Positions 12,229-25,097 of a DNA stretch of 64,000 nt are shown here, piece after piece (position 1 is the first letter of the stretch; the number at the start of each line of letters is the position of its first letter). Where the stretch lies: contig NC_060978.1 of the NCBI RefSeq assembly GCF_910589235.1, positions 2,449,877 through 2,513,876 of the forward strand, given 5' to 3'. The position numbers and the translations under genes were made by a program. Origin of the DNA: Vespa crabro. Its lineage: Eukaryota; Arthropoda; Insecta; Hymenoptera; Vespidae. A model generated the notes under the pieces. The model saw only the letters and a list, made by a program, of their open reading frames with translations, did no database searches and had not been told where the DNA came from.

Positions 12229-12483
12229 AAAATAAAAGTTATAACGAGAATTTAATTAAGTCATAACTTAACCGATGATCTTTTCGACATTGAATAAAAG
12301 CGCTATTAATTTGGCTGAAACCATAAGCGAAAGTTAGTGAATCTAGGAAGCAGTAGGACGTAACTGTAGTATAGAAATGGAATGAAAAATTCACTTGCAT
12401 GATCACGAGCATGATGTCAAAAAAGAAAACTATATATACGAGATTTACGATAGAAATCCTTTCTATCGCGAGTTTCTATTCCC

Positions 12484-12520
<37 letters not shown>

Positions 12521-12793
12521 TATATCTATTATGGATTTTTTTGTCGTAATTTGATGAATTGCACTTCTCTTTCTTTTTCTCTTTTTTTTTTATAATGTAT
12601 ATTTAATATATTTAATATATATATATAGATAAAAGCATTGACAAATTTTTTCTTATAAAATAGTAAAACAATTGAACGTGAAAAAAATAATTAATTTCTT
12701 GATAGGTGTCGGTCGTATTAAATATTCATCATAATTAATTTTCTTTTGAATGTTTTTAATTTTTTGAAAAATACTCTACGATGCAAATACCAA

Positions 12794-12824
<31 letters not shown>

Positions 12825-14309
12825 ATTCCAAATTCTTAAAGTTTGACGTGTCTTCTAATACACATTTATATGTTTAGTATTTTTTATTATTTATTATTTT
12901 TTCCGTTATTCGATTAGTATATTTGTATTATTGTACTCGTAAATTTATATCACTGTATTCGCTCTATTATAATACGCTCTATTATAATATATGATTACGT
13001 AATACTTTTCTCGCTTATACGTAGATTACTTTTTCTACGCTTACATTTGTTTATGTAAAAGTATAACAAAAAAAACATTTGTCTTTCTTATGAGATCAAA
13101 ATGTCATTGTAACGTAATCAACCGATATCGTTGATCGTACGATAACAATGATTACATATTCTTGACTCATTAAGTATTCAAAATACATTTATAAGATAGT
13201 TATATAAAAGATACAGAAAAAGAGAAACAAAGAAGAGGAAAAAGAAAAAAATTTATTTGAACACATTTTTTGAAGTCACCATAAAGAATATAATTGTAAG
13301 TGTAATGAATCAAAAAAAAAAGTATAAATTTGGCGCTCTATGGTAGCCTTGTTTTTTTTTTTTCTTTTTTCCTTATTTGTTCTCTTTCTTATCGTCGATT
13401 CCTTTTTTTTTTTTTTCTTCTTTTTACTGGAACACGTGGAAGAACGAACGGTCGTACGAAAAAGCGAAAGTAACAATAAACAATAGCAATAAGAATAAAG
13501 TGAAAGGGAACGTTTTGTTCGTTCAGTAATCGGAAGTCTGGTTAAACGGTAACCATGAACGATCATATATATTTTTTTTTTTTTTAATAATAATTTAAAT
13601 TGTATTTAAATAATATTATATCATCGAGAGAAACTTGATATTTTTCTTCGAACGTACATGCTTTTAGAATTTCTTTAGAATATTTGACTTATTTCGTAAC
13701 ATAAGTTTGATTTAGGTAAATGAGTTGGATAAATATTAACTCGTTAATAGTTAAAGTATAAATGCGTATATATATATATATATATATATGTATATGTAAT
13801 GGTAAATTTTTAAGTTATATATATATTTTTTTTTTTTACAAAAATTACAAATTTGCATAAAATATTTGAAGTATGCTAATAACCCTTAATATTTTTTTAG
13901 CATCGATGTGTCATTGTGTTACGAAATGTATTTCGTATATATATACAGAAAGATAAGAGAAAAAGAGAAGGATAGAGATACTTTCAATAGATTTATTGAT
14001 CATTATTCATTGATTTTTTTTTTTACATAGATACAATTTTTCTTCAATCCCGTTAGAAATTTTGATAATCATATAGATATAATTATTATAATTATCGTTC
14101 GAAAGAACTAAATAGGTTAAATATTAAATATTCTTTTGTGATACTTTGATTACTGTACTTAAGTATCGTCTTATTAATAAAGTCGAAATTGTATTCCTTG
14201 AAACGTAAAGTCAATTTGAAGATTTATCTAGGTGGGAGGAAATAAAAGTATATCTAATTGCGATTAAGATATCTATTTGCGACTAAGATCTCTCTCTCTC
14301 TGTATGTAT

Positions 14310-14311
<2 letters not shown>

Positions 14312-14368
<57 letters not shown>
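14312..14368. repeat. TA microsatellite
   Basis: An uninterrupted TA dinucleotide run of about 57 bp in the interval upstream of the reductase. Confidence 0.9.
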
Positions 14369-14370
<2 letters not shown>

Positions 14371-15300
14371 GTTAATGTATATTTCGAAAGTAAATGGAGC
14401 AATGAAATTCGTTCACTTATTCCGGATTTACATAACATCAAATTTTACGCTGTCATTTTGCAATTCTAATGTCTTTTCTAATGGAATTTCAATGAATCTG
14501 GAAATATTACTTTTTTGAAAAAAAAAAAAAAAAAAAAAGAGGAAGAGGAAAGAGAAGATGTAAATAAAATTTGGTAATATTTTTAAAGTAAATACACACA
14601 GGCACACACACGCATACATGTATGTATGTATATATATATATATATATATTTAATGTATATAGAGTTACGACTTATTGCATACGATAGTCTCGGCTTTCTA
14701 TTTTAGCAATAAGCATACGGAGGCCAATTAGAATTGAAAAGTGCATGGCATCAAAGGAGAACGCATTAAATTATTCTTTCTCGACAATATCTTTCCTAGC
14801 ATATATATTCATTCTCGTATTGACTTTGTCAAGCTCGTTAATAAGAAAAAAAAATAAAAAAAAAAGGAAGAAAGAAAAAAAAGAACATTTGCATTAATTA
14901 CAAATAATAGACATGTTTTCCATTACTTAGAACAATTTTTCTTTCTTTTTTTTTTTTTTAATCGATTCCGCTACTTAAATGTAATTCAGTCTGATAATAA
15001 ACAAAAAACAAAAAACAAAAAAAAAACCGATTGAACATTTAATATTAATAACAGAGCAAATATTGTTTCTTTCTTGCTTTTTTTTTTTTTTTTTTTTTTT
15101 TTGTTTTCTTCTCGAGAATAGATATATCATTTTTAAGGATCGGTCTTCTATTTTTTACGAGAATATAAGTTGATCATGACAAAAGAAATGAGAAGAAATA
15201 AAGAACAAATTAATACAATGAACATATAAATAAATGATAAAGGAAAAAACAGAATGTTATCTTGGAAATTTTTATTATTTTTTTTACGTTTCAACATTAC

Positions 15301-15333
15301 GGGGGGAAGGGGGGAAGAGGGGGATGGAGAGGG
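15301..15333 (+). other. G-quadruplex-forming motif
   Basis: Four G-runs of 6, 6, 5 and 3 bases are separated by loops of 2, 4 and 7 bases, which fits the standard G3+N1-7 quadruplex rule. It stands out in an A+T-rich region and lies about 2.1 kb upstream of the reductase start codon. Confidence 0.7.
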
Positions 15334-15719
15334 AGAAGAAGTTAAATATATCCATGTATGCAAGTGTATTCAGCTTGTAAAAACGTTATAGTACTAACAT
15401 AATATACATACATAAGTTCATTGGAGTCTACTCAGGAGCTCAGTGAGCTCGTGAACTCTGTGTCGTTCACTGTTCTACGCTCGTCCGTATTCAACATTAT
15501 TCATTTGAAAGGCCAACGTGTGAGATCGTACTAATTGTTCTTTCGTGTTTTTCTTTTTTTCTTTTTCTTTTTTTAAAATCGATTATAATTTCGTATCGTA
15601 GAAAATACTTTTTCTTATCTCTTTAAGGAAACTCGTTGTTGCAAAAGGTAAGAAAGTCGAATGCAAATGGTAAATTTGTACGTGCCTGTATGTATATGTA
15701 TGTGTAAGATAGAGAGAGG

Positions 15720-15752
<33 letters not shown>

Positions 15753-17425
15753 TGATTGTTCTTTCTACGATAAAATATAATAATCTCATCGTTAATGGAT
15801 ACTAGAATATTAAATTTCAGATATTAGAATATTAGATTTACTTTATTAAAATGTCACAAACGAATGTAATCCTGATCGATTGTATTTTTTACGATATATC
15901 GTTACTTTTTCTGCATTGTTTTGCTTTCTTATTTATCCTATTCCTTTTTGTTTTCATTTTGCTTTACAAAAGTATAACATTTTTTAGCCGAGATTAATAA
16001 TCGGTCGTTAAGAGCAATCGAGTGCATTTTCGTAAAGTTAAAATTACATTGTTTATAGAGATATTATCTTATTTACAATGATTTGAGAAAAAAATGATTT
16101 TAAAATAATTTTGAAATTTTTTTAATTCTTGAAATAAGAGATTGGAAAATGTACGTTCTGTTCGAATGTTTGCACGAAAGAATTGAAAAATATATTTTAA
16201 TATTGTATAGGATATCAAATGATTTAATTATTTCAGATATTTCTTTTCTTTTTATTTTTTTTTTCTTTTTTTTTTCTTTTTTTTTTTTTTGACAAACAGG
16301 TTCGTAACATCCTGTCATTGTTTATCTTCTCTCTATTAAAAGCGGATTTAAATGTCCTTTCGTAAAGCGTATGTATATACCATAAATCTATTGATGGGTC
16401 GACGTTGTCATTCAGGATGTCATTTATGGAGTACATGCACGTATGAATTCGACATGTAATATGCACCAACACACTCATGTACCATTAAAATTGAGATATA
16501 CGATCGACCTGTAGAATGTTGATTTTGTTTATTACCGAGAGAGATTGATGATTCTGATCGTGCAAGAAATTTTCCTGAATAATTAGAAATTAGTATCATG
16601 AAACGGATTAATTTACAAACGAAGAAAGGAAGAAAAACGATCTTTGAATTTTTATTTCATCGTTTCAATATTAATCTTGATCAAAATGTGATTACGATTA
16701 TGTGATCATGATATGGCAAATAATGAACGATTAATTGAATATTTTCAAATATTTTTACAAATAATATATATATTTTTTTATTTATTTTTGAAGATAAAAA
16801 GGTTGCTATAAAAATAATTAATATTATTAGATAATATAATTTAATAATATAGCATTAGAATAATATAATTTTTATATGAATTTTCTCTTATTATTATCTA
16901 GATAATAAAATAAAAATAGAGAAATTTATTAATTTTAAATACTTATTGACTGATTGAAAAAGAATTTGTCCATGAATGCAATACGCAAAGTATTAAAGAT
17001 CGTTCATTTGATTTAACTCATACACAGAACCAGTCTCTTTCTAGACTTTCAAGGTATACTTTCACCTATTTACTGTTAGACCTTCTCGATGGAAATACTG
17101 TTGCACTTGTTACTATCGCTTTTAAAGATTCCCAGTAGTGATTAGAATAGCATGAATTGTCTCTTTCTTTTTTTTTTTTTTTTTTTTTTTTACGTGCTTA
17201 TACCTGAAGAGAAATTTGCAAAAATTCGTATTACTTCATTATGGAAATCGTCAGAACTTTTCGAGATTCAAGGATATTTCTATGCTTTTGAAATATAGTA
17301 TAATAAATTAAGAAATAGTTGTGAAAATAAACTCGCGATATAAAATTTTTGCAAATTTTCTAATGATGATCACGTCTCGATTGAATTACTATTTACGATG
17401 TTTTTGTTAATAGAAAAGAAAAATC

Positions 17426-18189
17426 ATGGAAGAGTGTAGCGAGATACAATCGTTTTATAAAGGCAAGACTATATTTATTACTGGAGGATCCGGTTTCATG
17501 GGAAAAGTTCTTATTGAGAAATTATTGTATGCCTGTGACAATCTTGATAAAATTTATATGTTAATAAGACCCAAAAGAGGTCACAGTCCAGATTCGCGTA
17601 TAGAAGATATGTTCAAATTACCGGTGGGTTTTAATTTATTTACGAATATTTACAATTTTTTCTTTTCTCTTTTTTCTTTCTTTTTTTTATTTATTTTAAA
17701 AGATATTTAAGTTCTTTTATTAAATTGATTTCCTTTAAAGGATATGTATTATTTCAGTTGTTCTTAAGATTGCGAAAAGAAAAGCCGGAAATTATAAAAA
17801 AAGTGATACCTTTAGTTGGAGACATTTTATTGAACAATCTCGGTCTCAGCGATGAACAACGGGAGTGTTTAATTAATGAAACTCAAATCGTTTTTAATTT
17901 AGCAGCCGCGGTTAGATTAGAGGCTAAATTAAAGGACGCCATCGAATCTAACTTGGTAAATCGATCGATTTTATAAATATGTTTTTTTCTTTCTTCATCC
18001 TGTTTTTTTTTTTTTCTTTTTAATTCTGCATTATCAAATGTTTGTTCTTCGTCTCTGTGAAAAATTATAATAAACAAAAATTATACTGTAATGTAAACTA
18101 TTATAAATTATACTAAATGTGAGATATTTTAATAAGTTAACATTAATCTTTATTTTATTAACTAACATTTAATTTTCTGACAAGAAAAT

Positions 18190-18244
<55 letters not shown>

Positions 18245-18829
18245 CTTATACTAATTGAAGTATACTATACTGATAATAATTATAACATGTGATTGGGAAA
18301 TATTAACCTTTGGATATTAATTTCCATTTGAAATATGGATGTATGTCATGGTATCACATTGGTATTATGGAATATTAACGATCTCACGTTTGTCATTATT
18401 TTCTTTTCTATTTTATTTATTATTTTTTCTTCCTTCTAACCAATAAGATTAATAAAAATATTTAAAGTTGAAAGATACGTAGTGATAGTGCAGATTCGAA
18501 ATAATTCAAAATGCTTACGGATTATTTAATTAATCAGAGATGTTGAATGACGTTAGGTTTAATCTTCAAGGTCGGCACGAAGAGAGTATTGGAACTTGGT
18601 AAGGCCATGAAAAAGCTGGAGGCATTCGTGCATCTGAGTACGGCCTTTTGTCATGTTGATCAAAAGGAGCTAGGTGAACGAGTTTACGATTCGCCGAATG
18701 ATTCTCAGGACGTCATAAAATTTGTTCAATGGATGGAGGAAGACGTTGTCAATCTCGTCACGTCTAAGTAATTAATTAAACCGATGGACAGCTTAAATCG
18801 GTTTTAAAATTTTATTTCATTTCACATTT

Positions 18830-18874
<45 letters not shown>

Positions 18875-20041
18875 CTTTCTTTCTTCCTCTTTTTCAAAAT
18901 AAGTAATAAATAAACAGTATTAGTATATTTATATATATATATATATATTTTTTTTTTTTTATTGAAAATACTTAGTAATTTCATAAGTTAATATTTTTTA
19001 TATCGAAAATAATACTCCATTATTTATATGTTTTTTCTCTTTTTTTTTCCTCTTTTTTTGTTTTTCTTATCTACACGTCCAATAGAATAAAATTTATTAT
19101 AATGCCGTTATACGTAAATGTTTTTATTTTGTAATTTTACGATCGCAGATTAATAGCACCGCATCCAAATACTTACACGTACACGAAATGTTTGACGGAG
19201 AATCTGGTCGCTGATGAGTATCCCCATATGCCAGTTGTCATAACAAGACCATCCATTGGTAAATATAATTAATATTTAATACAATCGATTTTTCGATCTT
19301 ATGAACTTAGAGAGCATGACCTGTTATCTCATGATAAGAATTTTGATAAAGGACAATGCCAAGTAAAGGAAAGGTTATTTGATCATTTCGATCGTGTATT
19401 ATAAAGACAGCCTTGTACAGATCGATCGATCCTTCGACATTTATATTATATATGCATATATATATATATATATATCATCACGCGTACTCGAGCAAAAATT
19501 ATTGACAAACGGATATGTGATACACTTTGAAAAGCCTTATATATTTATACGTACTCATACATATATACATACACATACACACATACACGCACGCACATAC
19601 TTATGTACAAATATAGATTTGAATTTTTGTTATATATTTTGTAGATTTTTTGATTCATGTTATATACAAACATTTTAAAAAATGTATTGATATACACGTG
19701 TCATGAATAGAAATGAGATGAAGATGTTATAATACTATGTAAGTGCTATTTTTCATGATTTTCATTTATGAGAACGATTGAACAATCAGAGTTATCATTT
19801 ATTGTGAGAAATATTCTTTTCTTCGCTACAAAATCCGCTTTTGTTTCCGCTTGCTTTTTTTTCCCCTATTTTTTTTTCTTGTTGTTCTCTCTCTCTTCTT
19901 TTTTTTTTTTTTAACACTAGATGTACGGACATTGACGATCTATAGTATATCTAAAATAAACAGAATTAAAAAAGAGTAAAAAATTTTTTTACTAAAATCT
20001 GTCATAATATTAGATACATTTGTTTGTACGACATTAATCTC

Positions 20042-20121
<80 letters not shown>

Positions 20122-20255
20122 CGTCGATCAAAGGCAATATAAATTGTTTAAAAGATAATATTTATCATTTCTCTGTGCGAAATAAAATAATATTAAGTTC
20201 TCAATGAAATTTGAAATTTGCCTAATCGATGGATACTATTAAAAATCTAATATTA

Positions 20256-20287
<32 letters not shown>

Positions 20288-21401
20288 GAAAAAAAGAAAA
20301 ATGAAAAGACACGTTAGATCAAATTAAAAGGGACAACGATGTTTACAGTTTTACCGGCTATCAGTGAACCTTTACCAGGTTGGGTGGATAATTTGAACGG
20401 GCCGATAGGTATCATTATTGGTGCTGGGAAAGGTGTAATTAGGTCGATGCATTGTAACCCTAATTATCATGCCGAAGTTATACCCGTTGACTGGGCAATT
20501 AATGCATTAATCGTGATAGCATATAAGATAAGCATAGATCGTAACAAGTAAGTAGATACATTAAATTTAATTTTTAAATATAATTTGGCATATATATGAA
20601 TACGATAAATAATTCATCGCGATTGGTTATGCAATCTTTTTTCTCTTTTTTCCTTTCGTTATTCTCTTTTGTTTTGTTTTCTTTTTTTTTTTCCCCATCA
20701 CGTTAACGAGCACACGAATCTTTTATTTAAAATATAAAAAATTGATGAATGAACTCAATACTGCAAAGGCATTGTTTGACGTAGATGTTGGAAAAAAAAG
20801 TAAAATAACAATGATGACTTTTTATTTTATACAGATTGACAAACTGTCCGGTTTACAATATTACCCAGACAAGTATAGAACGAATGACATGGGGTCAAAT
20901 TTTAGAGAAGGGAAAAGAGATTATTTATGATTATCCTTTCGAAGGACAGATATGGTATCCGGACGGCAATATACGGAAAAACAAATTCATTCATAATTTG
21001 TTTGTCTTCTTCTTTCACCTTATACCGGCTTATCTAATCGACTTCCTGATGTTAATATTTTGTCAAAAAAGATTGTAAGTAAATATTTATCTTTAACATT
21101 ATCGTATTACATTTTAAATTTGCATTAATTATTATGTGATTTAAATAATTTATTGTTATTGTTTTACAATACGATTTAAAAATTTGAATACAAATTTGAA
21201 AAAAAAAAAGAAAAAAAAAAGAAAAGGAAAGTAAGTTTATTAACTTTGATATGATAATAATATAACATAATTTAATATGTTCTCATTATAATACACATTG
21301 AAAGCTTAATTTATAAAATAATCAATAAATGACTTGTATTAATATGTAATCATTAATATTAACATTGTATTCAAAGTATATCGATCAATGTTATGTTACA
21401 A

Positions 21402-21464
<63 letters not shown>

Positions 21465-22017
21465 TAAAAATAATAATAATAATTATTATTATTATTATTA
21501 TTTCTAAATGGTAAAAGTAAATTTGAGATTCGAGGATCGATCGATGGATTTTCTCTTTTTATTCGTCTTTTTTAATTTTTTTTTTCCCTTATCTATTTAT
21601 ATCATTTTTCTTTTCTATTTTTTTACAGCATGGTACATATTCAAAAAAAAATTTCGAATGGCCTCGATTTCCTTCAATATTTCACCACGCGAAAATGGAA
21701 GTTTCACAATATGAATCTATTGAACTTATGGGGTGACATGAATCCAAAGGATAGGGAACTGTTTCAATTTGATGCAACGAATGTCGACATGTTAGAGTAC
21801 ATGAAGTTTATTATATTGGGTGCGAGGCAATATTGCATGAAAGAGGATTTATCTTCTTTACCGAGAGCACGCATTCATCAAAGGATGTAAATATTATCAT
21901 CGATACACAAAAAAAACTTTTTTTTTTATTTTCTATCTTCTATCTTCTCATAATCCATCTGTTTCTTTTTCTCTTATTTTATTTTATTTTTTTTCTTCTA
22001 TAATCGTTATCTACACA

Positions 22018-22061
<44 letters not shown>

Positions 22062-22311
22062 TTCTCTCTTTCTCTCTTTTTCTCTCTTTCTTTTTTTCGC
22101 TTTTCTTTTATTGCTATTCTTCATTTTTATTTCTGTTCTTTTTTTTCTTTCTTTTTTTTGTAGAATGTACATCATTCACATCACAACGGTATATCTGTTC
22201 TACTTCGGGATATTTTATTTTATATACGAACACTGCGAGTTTGTTCAGGTTTTCGTCGATTACCTCATAAATAAGATCAAGATGCTGCCATTGTTGGGTA
22301 ATGTTATTTAG
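17426..22311 (+). CDS. Fatty acyl-CoA reductase
   Basis: Eight exons, 17426-17623, 17758-17955, 18571-18767, 19149-19258, 20349-20547, 20835-21074, 21629-21886 and 22164-22311, join in phase to 1548 nt encoding 515 aa, the usual insect FAR length. The Rossmann NAD(P)H-binding motif TGGSGFMG is at residues 19-26, and the catalytic YxxxK is Y207-K211 (YTYTK) with the HLSTAF segment at about 153-158. Residues about 365-460 fit the FAR C-terminal (sterile) domain, and the last exon encodes a hydrophobic segment likely to anchor the enzyme in the ER or peroxisome membrane. FARs reduce long-chain acyl-CoA with NADPH to fatty alcohols used for waxes, cuticular lipids and pheromones. Which substrate it uses cannot be told. 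An AG four bases past a TTAAT stretch just before the start may end an upstream non-coding exon. Confidence 0.95.
18194..18243. repeat. TA microsatellite in FAR intron 2
   Basis: About 50 bp of perfect TA repeat inside the intron between the second and third FAR exons. Confidence 0.9.
20045..20119. repeat. Long TA microsatellite in FAR intron 4
   Basis: About 75 bp of near-perfect TA repeat, one of the longest in the window, inside the 1.09-kb fourth FAR intron. Confidence 0.9.
21407..21500. repeat. TAA/TTA trinucleotide tract in FAR intron 6
   Basis: A TAA repeat of about 70 bp turns into its reverse complement TTA over the last 20 bp, so the end can fold back on itself. Confidence 0.85.
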
Positions 22312-22329
22312 GAGTATTGTGTTAAGAAG

Positions 22330-22848
22330 AAAATAGAAAAAAAAAAACACAACACAAAAGGAAAGATCCATTAAAAATCATTTAGAGTCTTTTTGTATTG
22401 TATTAATATAATATATTGTATATTTGATTTATTTGAAGTAGTATGTTATCGATAAAAGACTGACTAATTCTGTATATTTATGAATCTTTCTTTCCTTTTT
22501 TTTTTTTTTTACTTTTTCTCTATCTTCCGATATTTTTCCCCATCTTTATATATATAGCGAAGTAAAAAATCAAAAAAAAAGAAAAAAAATCAAAAAATAA
22601 AATACAAATAGAAATGGAGAAAAATGTCGAAAGATGGACAAAAATTAAAAAGAAAAAAAAGAAAAAAAAAAAGAAAAAAGAAAGAAAGATTTAAAAGTGT
22701 ACAAAATTAGTTCGTCTTTTATCGATAACAATATCGACGAATAACATACTGCTTCAAATAAATCAAATATACAATATATTAATACAATACAAAGGGACCC
22801 CAAATGATTTCGAATAGATCTTTTCTTTTATTTTCTTTTTTTTGTTTT

Positions 22849-22850
<2 letters not shown>
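22330..22850. repeat. Long imperfect inverted repeat IR1 (FAR 3' flank)
   Basis: A left arm at about 22330-22545 is the imperfect reverse complement of a right arm at about 22615-22850, with a spacer of about 70 bp. Landmarks pair in order: TTTGTATTGTATTAATA with its complement near 22785, TTTGATTTATTTGAAG near 22755, ATCGATAAAAGAC near 22715, and a pyrimidine run with CCATCTTT near 22630. The right arm has an extra block of roughly 16-19 bp near 22728-22745. It begins about 20 bp after the FAR stop codon and so may lie in the 3' UTR. Confidence 0.85.
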
Positions 22851-22887
<37 letters not shown>

Positions 22888-23094
22888 CATTTGTACGTAC
22901 AAGTGTTTAAGATACGAGAAATTGGATTTTCCTGCGTTGGTGTGCTGTTTTTTGTTAAGAAAAAAAAAAAGAAAAAAAAAAAAAGGAAAAACAGGAAAGA
23001 AAGAATCTTCTAAGGGAATGATCGTAGTTCGTAAATAAATTGAAGCTTCGTTGAGTACGTGGATCTTAGATATTGGCCAAATATAGATACGCCT

Positions 23095-23126
23095 ACGTAC
23101 GTCAAAGTAAAGAAAAAAAATGTATC

Positions 23127-23173
<47 letters not shown>

Positions 23174-23388
23174 AGAAGGAAGAAGAGAGGGGGAAACTAA
23201 TCAAGAGCAAGATAATAAATAAAAAATAATTATTAAAAAGTATTAAAAAGTATATAAAAGTAAGTACAAAAGTTTTCTATATATATATGTATATATTTAT
23301 GTATACAAGATTTCTGTACAATTTCAAAGTGGTTTATTTTTTATTTATTATCTTGCTCCCGATTAGTTTTCCCTCTCTTCTTCTTTTT

Positions 23389-23439
<51 letters not shown>

Positions 23440-23480
23440 TCTATCTTTCTGATACACAGACAGGTACACGGTAAAGTACT
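23095..23480. repeat. Long imperfect inverted repeat IR2
   Basis: The left arm (about 23117-23232) contains TGTATCAGAAAG, a GA tract, then AGAAGAGAGG and CAAGATAATAAATAAAAAAT. The right arm (about 23333-23455) carries the complements of these in reverse order, with a matching CT tract. The unpaired middle is about 100 bp and contains a TA-rich stretch. Weaker matching extends outward from both arms. Confidence 0.85.
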
Positions 23481-23788
23481 TACGTATGGTTGCACGACGT
23501 GCATTGATTTTCACGTTAAAATTTAACTTCGTTGACTTGGCTTTACGGTCACCGACGGGGAAAGGGTATCTATATTACCCCTTTTTTTTCTTTCCCCCAA
23601 GCTTTTCCGCAATTATATTACGCAAGAGATCATCACTAATATAACCATCGAATCGAAAATGTGAATGGAAGAATATATTTTTAGCTGATTTTTCAAACGT
23701 ATCTACGTTACGTGATAATGTTCGACGTATGAATGATCCAGAGAGATATGAACGGCCATATAATTTATCATTGAAGTAACGAAACAAG

Positions 23789-23819
<31 letters not shown>

Positions 23820-23981
23820 GGAAAGCAGAAATTTTATCGTTAGAAAAAGTCAATCATATCGGAGGAAGTGTTCGCGATCAAGCATGAAATCACATTCTCA
23901 AGAGTCTCTTATAAAAGAATATTTATATGACGTTTTAAAGAGATGTGGATGAGTGAGTGAAAGAGACGAAGAGATAAAGAG

Positions 23982-24029
<48 letters not shown>

Positions 24030-24495
24030 AGAGAGAGAAAGAGAGACTAGTATTTGATATTTTTGGATGTGTATATCACTATCGAAATCGATATCTCGAA
24101 AGAGTCGTTATTCGGATTTTATACAATAGAATGCGATCGTAAAGAAGTAAGACGTATTGTAGGATTTATTGAAATAAAACGTGACAAGAGAGGGTAAAAG
24201 AGAGACAAAGGTAAAAAATAAAAAAAAAGAGAGAGAGAGAGAGAGATTGAAGTGAGGACGAATATTTAATTAGAAAATTGTCAAATTGCATTGTTAGCCT
24301 TCAAATGATATAATGAAACAAAGAAAAGGGCTTGAAATGAAGCAACAGTTATTAGTTCCAAATCGTATGGCAGGATGGCGCTGAGAAATCCCAGCCAAAC
24401 CCCATTCCATTATTGATCCACCCCCGCACACCCCCAAGAACGGACCACCAGCAGTGTCTTACTAAAGAAGCCTCTTTCTCCCTTTCTCTCCCTTT

Positions 24496-24536
<41 letters not shown>

Positions 24537-24743
24537 GTCTCTTTCATTTTTTTACCTCTGTCTCTTTCTTATTCTCTATTGTCACGTTTTATTTCAATAA
24601 ATCCTACAATACGTCTTCTATCTTTACGATCGCATTCTGTTGTCGTATAAAATGCGTATAACGACTCTTTCGAGATATCGACTTTGAAAGTGATATATAT
24701 CTCCAAAAAAATTTGGAAGAAACATATCAAATACTAGTCTCTT

Positions 24744-24750
<7 letters not shown>
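24030..24750. repeat. Long imperfect inverted repeat IR3
   Basis: The left arm (about 24030-24248) and right arm (about 24535-24750) are reverse complements with scattered mismatches and short indels. Paired landmarks include GACTAGTATTTGATAT, CGATATCTCGAAAGAGTCGT, GAATGCGATCGTAAAG and GACGTATTGTAGGATTTATT. Both arms end in GA/CT microsatellite. The spacer of about 290 bp has unusual C-rich text (near 24419-24436) and no ORF of note. Confidence 0.88.
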
Positions 24751-24783
<33 letters not shown>

Positions 24784-24947
24784 TTCTTTCTTTCTCTCTC
24801 TCTTTTTCTCTCTCTGTATTCGCTTCGGTGACCTTCGTGTCTAAACTTCTCTTCGTATATACTTGCTTTTCCTTACCATTAAAATTCCATCGACGAGAGA
24901 ATCGAGATTGACCCGATTCACGCGACCCTATCGTCGTTTTCTCAACG

Positions 24948-24981
<34 letters not shown>

Positions 24982-25044
24982 CCTGGATGCTCTTTTTACT
25001 TTTTACTAATTTTGTGAAAAGGCGTGAGTATATAAATATATGAC

Positions 25045-25097
<53 letters not shown>

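Larger units (their letters stand above)
10457..17425. other. Gene-poor interval upstream of the fatty acyl-CoA reductase
   Basis: These 7 kb hold no recognisable coding exon on either strand. They contain many homopolymer, TA, GA/CT and mixed A/T tracts, a short 45-bp tandem duplication (12139-12228), a G-quadruplex motif (15301-15333) and a GC-richer patch (15420-15535). BLOC1S4 and the reductase diverge from it, so promoters of both should lie at its two ends. Confidence 0.5.
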
